Source: Bilabrum cf. latius
Lineage: Eukaryota; Bigyra: Bicosoecida; Bigyra; Bicosoecida
Length of the DNA stretch: 64,000 nt
Reading direction: 5' to 3'
NCBI GenBank assembly: GCA_965178125.1
Contig: OZ237766.1
Coordinates: 124,001-188,000, forward strand
Shown: piece by piece, positions 32,201 to 44,800 of the stretch
Layout of the letters: each line of letters starts with the position of its first letter
Numbering within the stretch: the first letter of the stretch is position 1
Made by a program: the position numbers and the translations under genes
The notes under the pieces: generated by a model
What the model was told of the DNA's origin: nothing
What the model saw: the letters and a program-made list of their open reading frames with translations, nothing else
The model's database searches: none

Positions 32201-34599
32201 CGATGGTTCTATCGGCTGCATCCCGGATGGGAAGGGACGACACGGCTCAGAGCGGGCGATGCTACCGGATCCAAGCCGCCCTATCTCGCCTGCTGCACCG
32301 TGCGAGCGCACCAGCACAGCCGCTAAGATCCGTACACGATCATCACATGTCGGTTGACCGGGCCTACAGGGTGCCCGGCCTGTCCCTGCCTGAGTTCAGC
32401 AGCCTGAGGATAGAGGAGAGCTCCGGCGGGATGCAGGCGCTCCACGCCGCGGTGGGGGAGATGGCGCGGCAGTCGGGCGGCTTGCACTCGTCACAGGACA
32501 GGCGGCCGCAAGGGTCCCTGGCCGCCCATCTGCTGGACCGGTGCTTTCAGCTGGACCCGGCTATCGGGCGGGCGGTCCTTGCCGCGGCACACACGGCTGT
32601 GCTGCACGGCATGCCGGCCCGGGCGCCCCTCGTGGTCTTCGGCATCGACGGGAGTTGCGTATCGTCCCAGGGAACAAGGTCCAAGGAGAACAAGAAAGAG
32701 GCGGAGGAGGTGAGCAATGTGCTGGCAGGGGTCGCGGCCGAGGCGGGGGGTATCGACCAGCTGAGTGCCTCTGTGGTGACCCCCTACGCAGGGCAGCAGT
32801 CCCGGGTGCGGGAGCTCATCAGGGGCCGCTTCGGGGAGGCCGGGCTGGATGCGGTGAGGGTGGGCACAGTGGACGGTGTGCAAGGGACGGAGGCGGATCT
32901 AGTGGTCATCAGCACCGTCAGGAGCATGCCTCGCGTGACGAGTGCAGGCGCACGTGCAGGTGCGAGCGATGCCGCTGCCGCTGCCGCTACTGCTGGCGCT
33001 GGCCCACTATCTTCGAGCGAGGACCAGGACACCGGACTCGGCTTTCTGGTCAATCCACGGCGCACCAACGTGGCAATCTCACGGGCCAAGTTTGGACTGG
33101 CGATCGTGTGCGACCCTCGCGCGCTGATGCACGATCCGCACTGGGCTGCATGCGTGGCACTCGCGGCGTGCACGGGTTACCTGTCCCTGCCTTACCAAGG
33201 GTTCATGGCGGCTGGCGCTCGAGGCTCCGAGTCGGCCCAACGTGCCGCCAGGGCAGGTGCACCATCACAAGCGTCAGCATCAGAATCAGCATCAGCATCG
33301 TCCGGCAGTACAGGGAAAAAGGCTGCGAAGAAGCTGTCCCCGTGGGCTGACTTCATTGTTGACTTGATCCGGGGGATTCCCCACTCCTCTTCCACTGGGG
33401 TGCTGCTGACTGACATCGGCAGCAGGTACAAGGAGCTTCACAACAAGAGGCTCGCGGATGCGTTGAAGAAGAAGAAAAAAGGGCAGAGCTCCAAGCTGCG
33501 CAGTATCATGAGCGAGCTGGTCAGCAGCGGGATGCTTGCACCGTGTAAACGAGGCTCGCAGCAGGCGTGGAAGCTGAAGGCAGCACCCGAACAGGCAAGC
33601 CAAGCAGGCTCGAAAGCAGGCTCGAAACGAGGCAGACAGGAGAGCGCGGAGAGCCATGACGCCAGGTACGACAGCAAGCGGGCGAGGGTCGATGCCCCTG
33701 CCCCGGCCCCTGTCCCTGCCCCGGCCCCCGCTCCAAGTCCGGCCCCTGCCCCTGTACAATCCTTCTCGGACAAGATCAAGTCCATGATGGGCACCAGTGC
33801 CTGGACGGTCTCAACGATCGCCCAGCAGTACAACAAGCGCACAGGACAGGGCCTGAAGGCTGCCGTTCGTGGGGCGTACAGCATGACGATTCAGGCCATG
33901 CTGGAGGACATGGCCTGCGAGGGTGAGCTCGGGAGTGACGGCCATCACGACATGAGGCTTCGGCAGTACTGGGTGCTGGAGGACGAGGAGGAAGAGAGTG
34001 AGGAAGAGAGTGAGAAAGAGCGTGAGAAAGAGCAAGAGGAGGAATATGAAGAAGAAGACGAAGATGATGACTAGCTGGACCAGCTTGAGGGAGCTGTCCT
34101 GGACTTACTCCACAGTGACCAGTGGACATGCAGCGATATCGGCCAGGAGTACAACCGGCAGCATGGCGGGCGACTATCGGATGCTGTCTATGACGCATAC
34201 AACATGTCTGCGCGGGAACTCCTGGAGGACTTGGCAAAGCGTGGGTACCTGTGGCACGATGGGAACGGCGATGCCAACCATCGACTTTACTGGATCGCGC
34301 CGGACGAAGACAGCGAGAGCGAGAGCGAGAGCGAGAGCGAAGACTAGAGTGACAATGAGAGCGGCAGTTAGTCATTGGAAGAGCACTTGATGGATCTTTA
34401 CGACGGACGACGGCTGACTGCTGATGAGCTCATGGACGAGTTCTATGACGCCAACAGAGAGAGCCTGGTGGATGCGATTGCCGAAGTGTACGACGACACC
34501 TCGGTGATCGACTTGCTGGACCGCATGGTGGATGATGGTGACCTGTACTGGGATGGGAATGAAGACACATATTGCAGGCAGTACTGGGTCACTGAGTGA
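29278..34599 (+). CDS. SF1B helicase (UPF1/SEN1/IGHMBP2 class) with winged-helix-like repeats
   Basis: Single exon of 1,774 codons, ATG 29278 to TGA 34597-34599. In-frame TAGs are at 29560, 29596, 34072, 34345 and 34369. Helicase motifs appear in order: NERQLAAIG (Q-motif-like), FGPPGTGKTTTL (Walker A), VVVDEASQA (motif II), LAGDPMQLGP (motif III), VTPYAGQQ, VGTVDGVQGTEADLVV (motif V) and NVAISRAKFGL (motif VI). The family unwinds RNA or RNA/DNA hybrids in decay, transcription termination or translation. Low-complexity inserts (GRGRGRG, poly-Ser, acidic runs) split the core between motifs Ia-II and II-III. The C-terminus has similar units of about 70 residues: WTVSTIAQQYNKRTGQGLK, WTCSDIGQEYNRQHGGRL and LTADELMDEFYDANRESL, each ending near LEDMA or LLDRMV and then a YW-containing strand. 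An earlier unit (GVLLTDIGSRYKELHNKR) may be a fourth. These look like winged helices. The last two lie beyond TAG 34072. Confidence 0.9.
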
Positions 34600-35478
34600 T
34601 GCGGTATGCGGTGCCCAGGACGGCTATGAGTTGGGCAATATCGTGAGCACCAGGACGGGGCCTGGTGAGCACTTTGAAGGTTTTGCACTGCAGCTAGAGC
34701 TACTATTAATATGTATTCGCACACAGATCTGTGGTGCTATTGGCACAACCCGAGGATGGTGGCATAGTTGACAATGAACTTCACTTCGACATTGGTTGTG
34801 CTTCACTTCCTAGAGGCCATTCCAAAGAGTGCCAGTGGAATTGGACAGGTGTGCTTTTCCAACCAGCAGTGGTCCCGACGGGCAATCCGGATGGGATGTA
34901 TCCAAAGAAGGCTGATTCAACATAGCTAACGTTTAAATCTATGTCCAGATATAGAAGTATTATCCGGATACTCTTAGTTGATGACAAGTCCCAAGAGATG
35001 GAGAACCATCAGAGAAGCCGGGGTGGTAAAAGGGAGACACGAAATGACACCCTGGATAGCTATCGTACAATGGCACCTACATGCAATACATGGCGCCAAG
35101 GGCCCGTATGACCGCACAACAGCCGCATAAATCGGCCATTGTCTAAATCGTACGCACCCTCGCCATATCCATGCACGAAACATCAGGCCAGGCCAGGCAA
35201 GCCAACCCAGCCGGCGTCCGGATTGGCAGCAGCAAGATTCAACCACGCGTCGCCTAAAACGCCGGCTGGCCCAAACCATACAGCTAGTAGAGCGCATAAT
35301 CGCATCGTCGTTACAGCCATTGCGAGTCTACGCTTGGCCCAGCGTGAAAGCGCTAATATTCACCCAACGGCGCCATCGCCGGACCCAGCTACCCTTGCAT
35401 CACCACAGTCTCAATACATCACAGTTCGCCACACACACACCCCTCCCCCGCACCACCTATTTCACTCGTCACACCGTC
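34600..35478. other. Intergenic, no gene seen; contains an 11-bp inverted repeat
   Basis: About 880 bp between convergent genes. Frames on both strands lack domain or splice support. A perfect inverted repeat CCAGCCGGCGT (35207-35217) and ACGCCGGCTGG (35259-35269) could form a stem with a 41-nt loop. Confidence 0.5.
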
Positions 35479-36656
35479 TCATTCGTCCTCCGAGTGGGGG
35501 ATAGGGGTCCCCGTGAAGCCCTCGGGGGCCTCCCACTGGCTCTCCCCCGACTCGTTGTTGACGTAAAACACATCCCCCTCCTCGTCCACGTAGGCGGTCC
35601 ACTGGTCGTTTACCTCGTTCTCGTCGTCACCGCCCGCCTCGTCCTTATTCTCCTCTACCTCTTCCTCCGCGGCGGGCTCCTCCTTCTCCTCTTCCTCCTT
35701 CGCAGCCGGCTCAGGTGCCGGGGCCGGGGCTGGCTCGGGTGCAGGAGCTGGGGCAGGGGCGGGGGTGGCTGCCGGAGCCGGCGCCGGGGCCGGTGCAGCA
35801 GCCGGTTCGCTCGAGTTCTGCAGGATTTCAGCTGCTTGCAGCATCTCCGGGGGTGCGGCCGCTTTGAGCGCCTCCGTCCGGAGCTAGTTGGTGTCGGCGT
35901 CGGCTCGGTCTGCCTCGTGGCAGCCCCACGCTCGGAAAACGGCGCACCAGCCCTCCATATCTTCCTTCGCATGCACTCTAAACTGATACGATTCTCTCAA
36001 TTTCTGCGATATTGCACCAGAGGCTTGGCAAAACCTTCAATCGTTCCACTGGCAAGGATTCATGAATGAGCGTGCTGCGGCATTTCATGATTCTCACTTG
36101 ATCCAAAGACTTCCCAGGCTTCTACTTAACCTAGAACTGCCAAAACCCGTCCTTAGCATCTGTATCGGGAACCAGGTGGTAATCATCCAGCGGGATACCG
36201 ACTTTCTTCAGCGAATCAATGCCCCGCACCGCGTCATCTTTCGACTTCCAGTACCTCAAAATTCCATCCTGCAAACCAAGCCAAAATAAATGAATCAAAT
36301 GTAACCCCAAAATACAGTAGAGTCTGCCAGCCGATCATGGGTGGGCAGGGCTGGCAGCCGATTGCAGAGTATTCCGAAAGCATCAACTACCGTCTTGGGG
36401 TGAAAAGCCTCACCTCAATTCGAACATAGCGAGAAGCCCAATCCTTGCTACCAAAAAAACTTCTACCGCCGCCCTACTTCTAAATAATTCCTGCGAGCAT
36501 AGAGCAAAGGACGGTTGCACCTGCCACGAAACTGTATGTGGCAAAGAACCTCTCCTCGCCGGATAGCCGACGAATAGCAACATTTTGTGCCCAACTAGAC
36601 AAGTGAATACTATAATACTCACCTTCTGTGGGAGGAAGCGACCCTGACTGCGCCAT
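35479..36656 (-). CDS. PH-domain protein with C-terminal WW domain, four exons
   Basis: Exons 36623-36656, 36414-36490, 36131-36268 and 35479-35982 (TGA 35479-35481). The introns have GTGAGT, GTGAGG and GTTAAG donors and CAG acceptors, all phase-consistent, and the product is 250 residues. The PH domain spans about 12-115: EG-II-TAG-K-TAG-GGGRSFF, GSKDWASRYVRIEDGILRYW, then DGFWQF-TAG joined to FRVHAKEDMEGWCAVFRAW, with the Trp of the C-terminal helix in place. An Ala/Pro/Glu-rich linker follows, then a WW domain NDQWTAYVDEEGDVFYVNN and SGESQWEAPEGF at the end. TAG codons are at 36480, 36474, 36131 and 35884. The second falls in the K-Q-G turn typical of PH domains. The third sits on a splice junction and is the least certain. 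It is likely a phosphoinositide-binding adaptor. Confidence 0.87.
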
Positions 36657-36823
36657 GGTTGCAGACTAGCCGGGATAGCTGCTTGGCCTTGTCGGTTCGG
36701 AGTCCTCGACTCGAGACTATTGTAGGGTGCATTATCAGATATAGTAATTGAGGTTTGCAATAAGATCGAATGCAGGGTGAGGCACCCGCAACGCGTGACA
36801 TGATTACATGATATGTCTTATTA

Positions 36824-38567
36824 TCAAGCCTTCCCGGAAGCCGCCTTGGCCTGCCTGCCAGAGAGCACGTACACTCCCGCGAGAGTGAGCAAGACACCGC
36901 AGGGAAACCCCATGGCCTGCTGGGCCGTGAACCCCTCGAATTCCTTGAAATAAATGCCCCCGCTCACGATCGTCGCCGCCATGAAAATCGCCGAGAAGAC
37001 CGGTACCACCAGCAAAGAGTCGAACATCTGCAACCCCCTGGCCATGTAGTGCTGCTGCCCCACGATGCTCACCCCAGTCCCCGCGATGAGCAGGTAGGTC
37101 ATCCAGTACACGAACTGGTTCTCCCCACGGACGGTAGTCTTCACGATCTCAGTCACGCTCTTGGCGAACACCACTGTCTGGGCCCCCACGAGGGCAGCGA
37201 GGGTGCCGTAGAAGACAGGGTGCAACCGAGCAAACGGCTGGTAGGCGGCGGGCGGCATCTGCAGCGCCCCCCGGAGCACAGCCAGCTTGCGGGCCTTCTC
37301 CTCCTTCGCCGATAGATGTGACGAGTGAGAACTGGCCCCTCCGGCCGCAGCACCTTCGAGTCCCGTGTTCTCTGAGGCGGAGAGCATTCGCGAGCTATTG
37401 CCCCGGGCTGCAGCCGGCGCCGAAGCCCCGTTGCCCGGATCGCTAGACGGTTGGTTGCCTTGCTGCTGCCCATGATGCTGCTGCCCAGTAATGCCGGCGC
37501 TGTGCTCGCTTGGTCCCTCGGACGAAGCGAGGAGGCCGATCTGCTCGATCGACTGGCCTGTGGCGCTGCTGCCGCGGCGCCGAGGCGAATTGGTCACCGA
37601 GAGGGTGCCTTTCTCCTCGTCCCTGCCCCCAGCGCCGCCTGCTCCCATCGGAGCAAGTGCCCGGTGCTCTCCCACGCCGAGGCCGGGGCTAGCGCCCCCA
37701 TTGCCCAGCGATCGCGACCCGCCGCGCTACTGTCTCCCAGCAGAAGCAGCCCGTCCTCTCCTATCTGCCCCTGTCCCAATCGCACCCGCCTGCTCCAAAA
37801 TGCGAGCTTCGGTCTCTTTCGCGGCTTGCGAGGAAGCGAGCACGTGCTCAGCTGATTTTGTGAAGTTATGCATATACAGCACCGCACCTCCAACTACAAG
37901 CAAGTACATGATCATCGGTGCCCTTAAATACAGCGCCTTGAGCTGTGGGAGGGTGAAGCATCGCTAGCTCCTCGCACCAAACGACAGAGCCAGTAGACCG
38001 CCGATGACTACCAATCCCGTCCCAGCCAGATCCACGAGCTGCAACCCCTCCCCAAGGAAAAATACCGCAAACACTACATTAGAAACAGGCGATAGAGCCC
38101 CGGTAGGAGCCACGAGGCTTTGTGGAGCCAATGCAAACGAGACTACATCCAGGATGGCCGCCAGGATGACAAGGCACATCCCGCCCCACCACCGCCACTG
38201 CTGGGTGTAGTCCATGCGCTCTGCAAGCGGCTGCGCAAATAATACAACAAGGCATACTGAGCTTCGTCGTCAATCGATAATGTTTGGGTGCTGCAGAGGA
38301 AGCTGATTTCGTTGGCTCACTTTTCGCTCTTCCATCATGAAAGAGTATTTCTGCAGGTTGACCCCAAAGTTTGAAGCGACCGATGCAATACAGCCTACAA
38401 GCACGCCCTGCAACCCCAACGAGAGATATATGGGTTGCATATGATCGGGTCAGGTCCAGGCACGGATTGCTGCAGCAGCTACACCGATTAACACTCACTA
38501 TCATAACCTACTCAGTGCTATGCTCGGTACTAGACCCGCAATGGGGCGATACATGATTATCCTCCAT
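36824..38567 (-). CDS. NIPA-family (DUF803) Mg2+ transporter-like membrane protein
   Basis: Exons 38499-38567, 38321-38407 and 36824-38230. The introns start GTGAGTG and GTGAGC and end TTGCAG and GCGCAG, phase 0. The product is 520 residues ending at TGA 36824-36826. TM1 is GVLVGCIASVASNFGVNLQK; next come YSFMMEERK, WRWWGGM, and a TM2/TM3 block GMCLVILAAILDVVSFALAP with GALSPVSNVVFAVFFLGE. Further helices include MIMYLLVVGGAVLYM, HPVFYGTLAALVGAQTVVFA, FVYWMTYLLIAGTGVSIVG, LLVVPVFSAIFMAATIVSG and GVLLTLAGVYVL. Members carry magnesium across plasma or endosomal membranes. A Ser/Gly/Ala-rich loop of about 160 residues is inserted after the fourth helix, unusual for the family. In-frame TAGs are at 38508, 37964 and 37727; the second lies in the loop GARS-TAG-RCFTLPQL, where relatives are polar. 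The frame extends upstream of ATG 38567, so an earlier start is possible. Confidence 0.88.
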
Positions 38568-38854
38568 CGTGACTGCTCCAACAGGGCCAAACTGCCCACA
38601 AATGATGGTTCGAACCGAGATAGAGCGACTGCCGATGGCTGCCACAGTACCCTGCAGCCTCGGCGCCAATTTCTTAAATAGATGTAGTGTATACAGGATC
38701 CATTGCACAGAAATCATTGAGCCTCTAATATAATTTAATGGCATGCATGCACTGGCAGGCCCATGCGATTGGGCCGGGCCAGCAACATTATTCAAATCTC
38801 AAGCTGCCGGCAACGAGCTGGCAGGGCCTCACTTACACTGGTGTGCTGCGGGCA

Positions 38855-41800
38855 TTATCCCTGCTCAGGCCCTCTCGACTTGGCTCTGCGCCCCAGCCTC
38901 CCTGCCAGATACCGCATCGCCAAGTCACCCTCACCCCCGTTGCTCTCGCCAGGCCCCCCCAGGCCCAGCCCCACCCCGGGAGACCCCGCGGAATCGCACC
39001 TGCGAGGGGGGCCCCTCTCCTCCCCCGCCGCGCGCCTCGTCATGCGGGCCCCATCCGCCCTCGCCGCCGTCTGCAGGAAATTGTGGGCTGCGGCAGCGCC
39101 GCCCAAGTGCAGCGCACTGCGGAACACCCCGTGCAGCTGCCGCCGGCGCCGCGCCTCACCTCCAACGGAACCATACTCGTCCTCGATCCCCATCCCTGTG
39201 GATGTGTCCCGTGCCGTCCCCGACTCGGAGCCGAAAAACGACACCTCGCTGGGGGCGTTTGGGATGGCGATAGGGGGCGAGGCGGGCGCCTCCGAGTCGA
39301 CCACCGCGGCGCCCTCCTTGCTCCAGCGCCTGTCCGGCCCCTCCTACTCTGCACCACCGTGCGATGCATGCGATGAATCTCTCCAGCCGAACGGTGACCC
39401 GCGGGGGTCAGCGCCCCCCCCCGTCCCCTAGCGAGACCCCCGGGACTCCCTCCACAGCGGGGTCACGGGGGGATTCTGCCACCCCTGCCCGTCCTGGCCC
39501 CAACCCCCCTCGCCCACGGCACCCCCCGCCATGTGCTGAAGCTGCTCCTGCTCCCCGCCGACGCCGAGCTGCCAGTCTGGGCTAGCCCGCTCCGATGCAC
39601 TCGTCACACGGGCGAGCCCCAGCTCCGCCGCGATCCCAGCCGCCGAGTCGTACAGGTCATCCTCATCATCGTGGCCGTGGCCGGCGGGGTTGGCGAAACG
39701 ATCCTAGTCATACTCCTCCTGCTCCTAGCATTGGTCCCCAGGCTGCCCTGATATAGCCTCAGCACCAGCCTCTCTTGCTTCTGCCTGCGCCGCTGCCGCC
39801 GCCGCCACGGGGTTCCACATGAAGTCAGGGGCATCGGCTCCGAATCCTGGGGAGGCTACATCTGCCCCGGCCCCGTCATGGCCCACGTCCTCGGCTCCCT
39901 CGGGAGGGGCCATCGAGCCAAGCAGACCAGCCGACAGACCCGCTACATCTGCCCCATCCCCGTCCTGACCCACGTCCTCGGCTCCCTCGGGAGGGGCCAT
40001 CGAGCCAAGCAGACCAGCCGACAGACCCGCTACATCTGCCCCATCCCCGTCCTGACCCACGTCCTCGGCTCCCTCGGGAGGGGCCATCGAGCCAAGCAGA
40101 CCAGCCGACAGACCCGCTACATCTGCCCCATCCCCGTCCTGGCCCACGTCCTCGGCTCCCTCGGGAGGGGCCATCGAGCCAAGCAGACCAGCCGACAGAC
40201 CCGCTACATCTGCCCCATCCCCGTCCTGGCCCACGTCCTCGGCTCCCTCGGGAGGGGCCATCGAGCCAAGCAGACCAGCCGACAGACCCGCTACATCTGC
40301 CCCATCCCCGTCCTGGCCCACGTCCTCGGCTCCCTCGGGAGGGGCCATCGAGCCAAGCAGACCAGCCGACAGACCCGCTACATCTGCCCCATCCCCGTCC
40401 TGGCCCACGTCCTCGGCTCCCTCGGGAGGGGCCATCGAGCCAAGCAGACCAGCCGACAGACCCGCTACATCTGCCCCATCCCCGTCCTGGCCCACGTCCT
40501 CGGCTCCCTCGGGAGGGGCCATCGAGCCAAGCAGACCAGCCGACAGACCCGCTACATCTGCCCCATCCCCGTCCTGGCCCACGTCCTCGGCTCCCTCGGG
40601 AGGGGCCATCGAGCCAAGCAGACCAGCCGACAGACCCGCTACATCTGCCCCATTGGCAGTCCCAGCCCCCGCCCCCGCCCCCGCCCCAGCCCCAGCCCCC
40701 GGGCAAGCACGCCCACTGCCCCCCGGCGCCCCATCGCTCGCCGCGCGGCCCATCCCCGATCGACTCCTCAGTCGATGCAGGGTCATGGCGCCAGCCCCGG
40801 GAAGCACCTGCTAGGAGACGGACTCGGATAGTGTCCTCCTGGGCGCATCTGGCGCAAGTCCCAGGCCAACGCCGATGGGCAGCTGGGGCACTGGGGGCCT
40901 CACCCTCGACCTTCTCGTGTCCGGGTGCCCGTGCCTTGATAGCCCGGCACCGGCACCAGCACCAGCACCAGCACCATGGAGGCCGTGCTGCCCCCTGCTG
41001 CCCGACTGCACGGACATCAGGGGCCCAGTGGCCGCCGCCCTGGCACGCTATCTCTCGAGCCCGTGTGGCACGCTGGGCTGTCTACAAGATTCGACACCCT
41101 ATTGCCCCTGCCCCGGCCCCTGCCTCTGCCCCTGCCCCGGCTGCTGTACTAGCTCCGAGTCGTACACGTGACCCTTGCTCCTGCGGATGCCCGGGGCCCA
41201 AAACCCGTGGACCCCCCGCAGTGGGGACGCCACCCCCTGAGACCCCCTGGATCCGGAGCTGCCAGCCGCCAGGCCCGCCACACGCAGGCACGCATCGTCT
41301 GCCATCGAGTCCTCTTCGGCGTACCCCCTCGGGGTGTGCACGAGCGAGGGGTCCCGGCTGCGGCTCGACGCACTAGCACCACCATGCGATGCATCTGCAC
41401 CGTGTGACGAGTGTACGGAGTCGCTGCCGGCCCTGCTCCAGGCCTTTGCCGCCCGTTGTGCCCTGGCCGCCGACTGCGCCTTTGCCCTCCTCCGGGAGCC
41501 CCCTCCCTTGCTGGACCGCTTCAGTCGGTGCCTACCCCCAGCCGACCCAGACCACACCGTCGAGGTTGCGACCGATCCGGGCCCGCCCCGACCAGTGCCG
41601 CCGCCTCTCACCGACCCCGAGGCAGATCCGCGGCCAGAGGCACGGGTGCTCGCGCTGGTGCTGCTGCAGGCGCCGGGGGACCGGGCCCCGCCCGATTCGC
41701 GGAACATGACAGCCTTGTGCTGTGTCCTGCGGACCCCGACCCCCGCCCCCCCCCTACCTGCATCTCCACGTCTACCTCCATCTTCCCCGACCAGGCTGTC

Positions 41801-44800
41801 TTTGCTGAGGCTGCGGCCGCTCATGCCCGCAATTGACCTGCCAGCGTCGGAGGGGGCCGACAGCTGACGCGCGTGGTCGCTGGGGCGAGGGGCCAGGAGC
41901 CGCCTGGGGGACCCGGAGCCGGAGCCGGACCCGGAGCCGGACAGCTGGTGGTGTGGCGAGTGGGCTTCGAGGCCGGCCTCATCGGAGTCGGAGGACAGCC
42001 CGCCCACGATCTGGATGCCGCTGCCACCACCACCGACACCGACCAGACCAGCCAGACCTTCGCTGCCCTCGTCATTCCGACCCACACCCATCCCCTCTCC
42101 TACTCCTGCGCCCACCTCCGCAGAACTTCTCCTGCTGATGCTCCTCACGGCCATGGGCAGCACCGCGCCCACACCGCCCGCCATGCTGCGGCGGCTGTCT
42201 TCCGTGGGGCAGCGCGAGCTGGAGGCGGATCCGGAGCGAGAATCAGAACCCGACCCGGATGCCGAAGCAGAGGCAGTCGTGTCGTGCGGAACATCGTCGT
42301 GCGCGGCACCCCTTGACATCTCCTGCCACGCCCCGCCGAAACCGTCGTCAGAATGCATCGCACTGCCGCGCTCCGCAGCGTCCCCGGGCACGCGGATGGT
42401 CAGGGACGGCGGGGGCAGCAGAGCCTGGGCAAGCGCGGCGTGTGACGAGTGACCGGCCCCGCCCGGTCCACCGGACCCCATGAGGAGCCCGTTCTGCAGC
42501 AGACTGGCAGAGGGCAGTGCCGCGTCACCTTGCAGTGCACCCTGGTGCTCCGAGTCGGCGGCGAGCTGGTCGGCGTGGTCGGGCGACCCCCACCTGCTGG
42601 GGGACGTGGCCCCGCTCCGGGACGCACTCGTCACATGGTGGGGCGCAGGCACGGGGGGAGGGGCCAGCCGGGGCTGCCACGAGGAGTCCACCGAGGGGCC
42701 GTGCGCACCATCGTGCGATGCACCCGCCGCCAGCTGCATCTCATCGTCCTGTGCCCCGTCCATGTCCAGCCGGCTGGAACCGGCGCCATCTCCGGCAGGC
42801 ACCTTCGGCTCCGAGTTCTCTTCCGAGGGCTCCTTGCCCGGTCCCCCGCGACCCCCGGGTGCATGTGCCGGGGACAGCCCGTTGTCCTGTGAGGAGGTCT
42901 CGCGGGCCATATCCTGGCCAGTGGAGGCGGATGCCTTGGAGGACCACCGGGAGCGGCCAGCTGCCTTGGCAGCCGCACCGCCATCGGCAGCAGCTACAAC
43001 CTTGCTGTCCGGATCGACTTCCCTGTCCTCTGCCGCTCCCGAGCTCGCAGACCTAGATCCAGACCCAGACCCAGACCCAGACCCAGACCCGTTCACTGTG
43101 GCGGGGCACGGGCCACGGCCATCCCGATGACCGTGCTCGCGTTCATCCCCAACTTGTGTTCCATGGATATCTTGATCTGCGGCAGAGAAATGCCGAGCCT
43201 CTTCTGCCTGCTGCCCTTGCCCTTGCCCTTGGTTCCTGCCGCTCTCCCTCGCTGCCGCCTCGCCCCTGCTGCCATCCTAGCGGCGGCTGGCGGACGGGCC
43301 CAGCACAAGCGGGCTGAAGGGAACATCCGCGGCGGATTCCATGAGAGGTGTGACGAGTGAGTCCCCGCGGCGTTCCCGCTGATGTCCCTTTGACCCCACA
43401 CCGGGGGAATACCCGGAGCCGGAAGTGGCGGACGCGACGAAGCGGCGGCCCAGGGGCGGTGTCCCATGGCGCACGCCGCCGGTTTGACCACCCCCCAGGC
43501 CCAGCACGGACCCCACCCCGAACGACCCCAGGCCCCTTCCCCTCAGGGCCGGGCTGTTCCCTGCGCTCCCCGCGGCCATGGCAGCTGCCCCCGCCGCCTC
43601 CACGCTCCCCGGAATCGCCGCCACCAGCGATGTCCTCCTCCTCGAGGCCCCCGCGCGGCGATGGGCCATCCGCATGGCCTTGGAGGCGGGCGAGTCGCTC
43701 TGCGAGTGGGACCGGGGCCGGGGGGAGCCAAGCCCGCTCCCCAGCAGCGCTGAGGCCACGGAGGCGGCGGGGGAGTGCGCGGCGTGGCGCGCGGCGCCCA
43801 GCGACTCCGATGCGGAACCGGCCTCTAGCCCCAGGGCCCTAGCGCTGCCTCCGCTCTCCCGCCCTTCGCCTGCTGGTCCTGAGCGAACGTTCCTTCGAGC
43901 CACAGCGAGCCGCAGCGCCTGCGGCCTGGCCGGCCGCTGGCCCGGGGACCCGCCACCCGACGGCTCCCGGCTGGTAGGGGACCGGGATGGTCGCCCGCCG
44001 GCGCCGCGCATTCTAGCGGAACCTGTGTTTCCGGAGGGGAGTGCCAGGGTGTCCGGCGATCGCTCCCTTGTGCGATCGGTTCCAGCGGCCCCTCCTTCCT
44101 GGTCCAGATCCGATCCTCTCCGGCCCCCGCCAGCAGCTGACGCAGACGCTGACGCACTCGCCGAGGGAGCGGCCGAGGCGGCCACGGTCCTGGGAGAGGT
44201 CTGCTCCTGAGATTGCTCCTGGGTGTGCTAGTGCAACGGGGGGACTGCCGGGTCTGCTTCCTCTGGTGATGCCACGGGAGCGGTCCGGGCCGCTGGCGCA
44301 CGCAGGTGAAGGGGAGCGCGGGCTTGGGCACGAGCTGACGGTTGTATGGAAGACTCCGCGACTGGGTCCCTAGGCTGGCCATGTCCCCGCACCCCGGGCC
44401 CCTCGTGCCCCTCGTGCCTCTGGTTCGACTGGTGAGGCCTGGCAGGTGAGGCATGGGCGGAGGGCGCCGCGCTGGCGGTCTGCCTGCTCTCGATCTCCCT
44501 CTGCTCCGTCCGGGCCGAGGACCGGCTTCCCCGAGGGGTGCAGGCCTCCCCCCCTGGGAGCGCATGATCCAAGGGGGGGAGGCCGAAGCCTTCCTGGGAC
44601 CCGAACACGTAGCCTTGCTGCAAGCGGCTGTCGAGGGCGAGGCCGAGGGTCTGGGCGGCGGCGCCGCGCATTTCATGGTTCCGCAACCGGGCGTCGTGTC
44701 CTGCACGGCCTATGCGGTGGTCGGCGCTCGAGGCATGGGGACCCGCCGCCCCTGCTGCAGACCCACTACTAGCATCTGCTGCTGCTCCCCCGCTCGAGCC

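Noticed and set aside
39878-40831. 317-codon plus-strand repeat protein across the minisatellite
   Set aside because: The 87-bp unit keeps all frames open. The minus-strand frame links to the FYVE exon for 7 kb, while the plus frame has no support on either side.
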